Shown here: positions 40,405-42,614 of the stretch, piece after piece
How the letters are laid out: every line of letters starts with the position of its first letter
How positions within the stretch are numbered: position 1 is the stretch's first letter
Assembly: GCA_045648175.1 (NCBI GenBank)
Contig: JAZRNN010000063.1
Location: forward strand, 1 to 42,614
Origin: SIG440 sp045648175
GTDB lineage: Bacteria > Bacillota > Clostridia > Monoglobales > Monoglobaceae
Direction of reading: 5' to 3'
Length of the DNA stretch: 42,614 nt
The notes under the pieces: generated by a model
Database searches by the model: none
The model's input: only the letters and a program-made list of their open reading frames with translations
Told to the model about the DNA's origin: nothing
Made by a program: the position numbers and the translations under genes

Positions 40405-41217
40405 TTATACTATTATTCCTGTAGAAATTAATACAAAGAGCACTGCAATGGTTACAAACAATATTACGTCAATCCAAAAGAATAAACTTTTAAAGAATTC
40501 CTTTCCAAACAATTTAACCTTTTCCAGCTTTTCTCCATCATTGAGTGCTATTTTACACACAAAATACAGCAATATCAAAATTAAATTGTATGTAAGTAAT
40601 GCTACCACAAATAAAGTTGTAATACTTTTAAAGTACGACTCAGCAAAATCCAATGACACCTCACCGAAAATCGAGAACGTTCCAAAGCCAGCAAAGGCAA
40701 TTGCCACAAAAAGAGCCAAAATAGAAACTGTATTCATTAACACAGAAACCGTTCTGTTTTCCAATTTATTATCAGCCGTTTCTAATCTTTTGTCTATATT
40801 CTCCGTAACACTTTCGAGTTTTTCCTGCATCTCAACTAACTTTTTTTCAAATGAGTCTATGGCAGTTTTATATGACGTGTTTTGCTCTTTTTTAGCATTT
40901 TCTTCTTCGTCCTGTTGCGTTACCTTGTCTATAATACCACGAATTCTCTCAAGGCATTTACGCACCTTTGCAAATTCAGAATCAGATCGTCTTTTAAACT
41001 TACTTTCATCAATTTTCAAGCATACTGAAATACACTTTTTTACACCAGGTGCAATATTACTTAGCTTTTCAATGTTCTTTTTGCAAAACGCCTCAATCTC
41101 GCTCTCTTCAAAAGCTATATCTCTTAATTCCAGAACACTTTCGTAAATAAAAAGTTCTAACTCTTTTTCTGCTATAGGCAATTGGCAACACTTTTCTAAA
41201 AAATCAGAATATGTCAT
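40405..41217 (-). CDS. Coiled-coil, three-TM membrane protein paired with a Panacea-domain protein
   Basis: This 270-residue protein is not recognised. It has a mostly helical N-terminal region (1-105), a charged coiled-coil stretch (about 115-155, with IDSFEKKLVEMQEKLESVTE), and three hydrophobic segments near 157-183, 195-222 and 245-268. The C-terminus ends in the last membrane segment. No signal peptide or catalytic motif is visible. The ATG lies within the end of the Panacea gene (14-bp overlap, TTATGACA), with AAAGG about 12 nt upstream, so the two are translationally coupled. Toxins paired with Panacea-type antitoxins include membrane-acting ones, so a membrane-damaging effector is a reasonable inference, not a demonstrated role. 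Confidence 0.75.
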   Translation of the reverse strand: MTYSDFLEKCCQLPIAEKELELFIYESVLELRDIAFEESEIEAFCKKNIEKLSNIAPGVKKCISVCLKIDESKFKRRSDSEFAKVRKCLERIRGIIDKVTQQDEEENAKKEQNTSYKTAIDSFEKKLVEMQEKLESVTENIDKRLETADNKLENRTVSVLMNTVSILALFVAIAFAGFGTFSIFGEVSLDFAESYFKSITTLFVVALLTYNLILILLYFVCKIALNDGEKLEKVKLFGKEFFKSLFFWIDVILFVTIAVLFVLISTGIIV

Positions 41218-41638
41218 AAGTTACAAACACCTTTCTTATTGTTGCAGAATCAATTATTTCATTTATTCGTGTATCATCATAATCAATAACCAATGCCGAG
41301 AGCTTGGGGTCCTGACGCAACTCAAAAACATCTTTCATCCCGTACTTATCTATCACATAATTAATTACATCATTTTCGCTATCCAATACTGCTATAAATA
41401 TTTCCAATTCTTCTTTAAAGCCGGTAGAAAAACTCCTGAACTGTACATCAACCTCCTTAATTGCTACACCACAGGGCCACATTATTACATTTTCAGGAAA
41501 CAACTCTTGGTTGTATCGAGCCAAATGTACACCCTGCATTAATACAAGCAACTTCTGCAACTTTGCTGTATCAATATCATATCCTTTCCGAAGACATCTG
41601 TTAACTACTACCTTTCCCAGTTCACAAGCCTTACACAT
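41204..41638 (-). CDS. Panacea (SocA/DUF4065-like) domain protein
   Basis: The 144-residue product shows the Panacea/DUF4065 pattern: an N-terminal helix, then AKLQKLLVLMQGVHLARYN where the family has LxLQKLLYFAQGxxL, followed by ELFPENVIMWPCGVAIKEVD matching the W-x-x-GPV-x-x-V segment. Here PCGVAI replaces the usual Y-GPV. Panacea proteins act as antitoxins for varied toxins (PanAT systems) and as phage-encoded adaptor proteins such as SocA. I place the start at the ATG at 41638, with AAGGAG 10 nt upstream, which also gives a family-like N-terminus. An upstream ATG at 41674 is possible. The next gene starts before this one ends. Confidence 0.8.
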   Translation of the reverse strand: MCKACELGKVVVNRCLRKGYDIDTAKLQKLLVLMQGVHLARYNQELFPENVIMWPCGVAIKEVDVQFRSFSTGFKEELEIFIAVLDSENDVINYVIDKYGMKDVFELRQDPKLSALVIDYDDTRINEIIDSATIRKVFVTYDIF

Positions 41639-41770
41639 AAATCTATATCTCCTTAATACATCATTTTTTACCATTTTACACCATCCCAGCGAAAATTTCA
41701 ATATAAACTGCCAATTTTGTTAAATTTTTTCCCTTTGGGGGTCAAAAATTTACATTTTTTATGCATTTTG

Positions 41771-41820
41771 CTCCATTTTACTCCGTTTTTGTCCGCTATA
41801 CTCTGCTTTTCTCTGTTTTA
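41771..41820. repeat. Five tandem 10-bp units upstream of the Panacea gene
   Basis: The units CTCCATTTTA, CTCCGTTTTT, GTCCGCTATA, CTCTGCTTTT and CTCTGTTTTA follow each other without gaps. A weaker sixth unit may precede them (41761-41770). The consensus is CTCYGTTTTA, or TAAAACRGAG on the minus strand. The exact 10-bp period puts all copies on one face of the helix. Confidence 0.85.
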
Positions 41821-41885
41821 ATTTCATCATTATAATACCTCATTACCCCTGCGAAATTCGTCTTATTTTGCCTGACCGGATAATC

Positions 41886-41915
41886 CAAAACCCGAGGATT
41901 TCTCCCCGGGTTTTG
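41886..41915 (-). terminator. Terminator after the partial right-end gene
   Basis: The arms CAAAACCCGAGG (41886-41897) and CCCCGGGTTTTG (41904-41915) pair with one mismatch around a 6-nt loop, 4 bp after the stop codon on the minus strand. The T-tract is short. Confidence 0.75.
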
Positions 41916-41918
41916 CTG

Positions 41919-42614
41919 TTATTTCTTATACCCTGCAACCATTTCGTAAAGATACATCCACTCTTCGTCAGACAGTCCCATACCATTAAGATAGTTTGTA
42001 ACAAGGCTTTTCTTTTCGCCCGATTTAAACTTTTCCTGGCCTTCAGGTGGTGTCAGGTCATTATAATACTGACGGAACATAATAAACTCTACAGGGTCGA
42101 GTCCATATCGTTCTTCTGCATCTTGTGCCATATTTATCCAGTTTGAATCAGATTCAAACTTTCCACCTGACGCATATTCAAGTGCTGTATCCTCGACATA
42201 ATTATATGCAGTTTCAAGCATCTTATAATAAGTTTCGTCTACCAGCTCGGCCTTCATTTTTTCAATATTCGAAACAATATCACCTTCCAGGGCTACCGCT
42301 TTTAAATCATATTTCTTATACCCTGATTCCGTCAAATCCGCAAGGCTAAATTTTTTCTCAGCTTCCTTTTGAGGAATTTCAAGTTTATTGTTCCATGGCA
42401 CAGGGAATGTTTCCTTGGTGCCGCTGGTTTTATATCTCGACCGCAATCCACCCTCGATAGACTTTGCATCAATGCCCTCTTTCATCATATCAGCAAAAAT
42501 CTTTTCATATTGTTTTTTATTGCCGGCACTGTATGCTTCAAAAAGGATATTCAGGAACTCACCCTTCATTTTGCCATTAACCGGATACATCTGTTTGGCA
42601 ATACTGTAGTCAAT
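41919..42614 (-). CDS. C-terminal part of a large protein, probably mobile-element encoded
   Basis: The frame is open to the window edge: codons above the first ATG read IDYSIAKQ, so the true N-terminus lies outside and the visible 231 residues are a C-terminal piece. I do not recognise a named domain. The piece is helical and charged and ends SLVTNYLNGMGLSDEEWMYL..., a style I associate with the C-termini of very large phage or integrative-element proteins. The Asp/Glu-rich helices, the position beyond the tRNA scar and the terminator after it fit the end of a structural or morphogenesis module, but this is inference. Confidence 0.5.
   Translation of the reverse strand: MDYSIAKQMYPVNGKMKGEFLNILFEAYSAGNKKQYEKIFADMMKEGIDAKSIEGGLRSRYKTSGTKETFPVPWNNKLEIPQKEAEKKFSLADLTESGYKKYDLKAVALEGDIVSNIEKMKAELVDETYYKMLETAYNYVEDTALEYASGGKFESDSNWINMAQDAEERYGLDPVEFIMFRQYYNDLTPPEGQEKFKSGEKKSLVTNYLNGMGLSDEEWMYLYEMVAGYKK

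Noticed and set aside
40448..41146. A 232-codon open frame on the plus strand
   Set aside because: It lies antisense to the coiled-coil membrane protein, is Ser-rich and low in complexity as expected of a reverse translation, and has no ribosome binding site.
1..42614. CRISPR arrays, rRNA genes and complete tRNA genes
   Set aside because: No regularly spaced direct repeats with spacers, no rRNA-like stretch and no full tRNA cloverleaf were found; the only tRNA sequence is the 47-bp 3' fragment.

Overview
The window looks like a chromosomal segment of an endospore-forming, anaerobic Clostridia-type bacterium (Bacillota) of low to moderate GC. The evidence is a complete spoIIAA-spoIIAB-sigF operon, a LonB protease next to lon, a pyruvate formate-lyase with its activase, tRNA-dependent amidation by GatCAB, RNase J, strong AGGAGG-type ribosome binding sites and near-consensus sigma-A promoters. 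No genus can be named from the sequence alone.

Layout, left to right. (1) 1-477: the right end of an IS3-family element whose terminal bases supply the stop codon of hflX. (2) 475-4172, minus strand: hflX, an aldo/keto reductase and a MATE transporter. (3) 4313-9547: an unusual catabolic-looking locus with two divergent neutral-ceramidase-like proteins, a FucI/AraA-type sugar isomerase between them, and a divergent AraC regulator. (4) 9554-12833, plus strand: gatCAB. (5) 12840-15426, minus strand: a BlaI-type repressor, an M56 (BlaR1-like) membrane peptidase without a penicillin-binding sensor, and an SLH-domain protein, preceded by two clear BlaI-type operators. (6) 15442-19109: ligA with a Cys-rich small protein, then a membrane-anchored PP2C-like protein whose catalytic Asp positions are degenerate. 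(7) 19161-21259: the spoIIA/sigF operon and a zinc-ribbon membrane protein. (8) 21359-34554, minus strand: lonB, lon, engB, hisS, aspS, a DUF4340 protein, tyrS and valS. (9) 34560-37725: pflA and pflB under a consensus promoter and a ZTP (pfl-motif) riboswitch with a terminator. (10) 37819-39650: RNase J. (11) 39666-40140: a small zinc-ribbon membrane protein and a terminator. (12) 40140-42614: a 3' half of a tRNA-Lys gene, which looks like an attachment-site scar, followed by accessory genes: a Panacea-domain protein overlapping a coiled-coil/3-TM protein, a five-unit 10-bp iterated repeat upstream of them, and the C-terminal end of a large, probably mobile-element protein.

Two places best fit a little-described system. 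The first is the Panacea plus membrane-protein pair at the edge of an apparent tRNA-integrated element, a toxin-antitoxin or phage-defence architecture. The second is the AraC-controlled hydrolase-isomerase-hydrolase operon, whose substrate I cannot name. Start codons were revised from ribosome binding sites for several genes (aldo/keto reductase, hydrolase A, gatC, BlaI-like, spoIIAB, valS, rnj, Panacea). All functional names come from reading motifs by eye; no database search was run.
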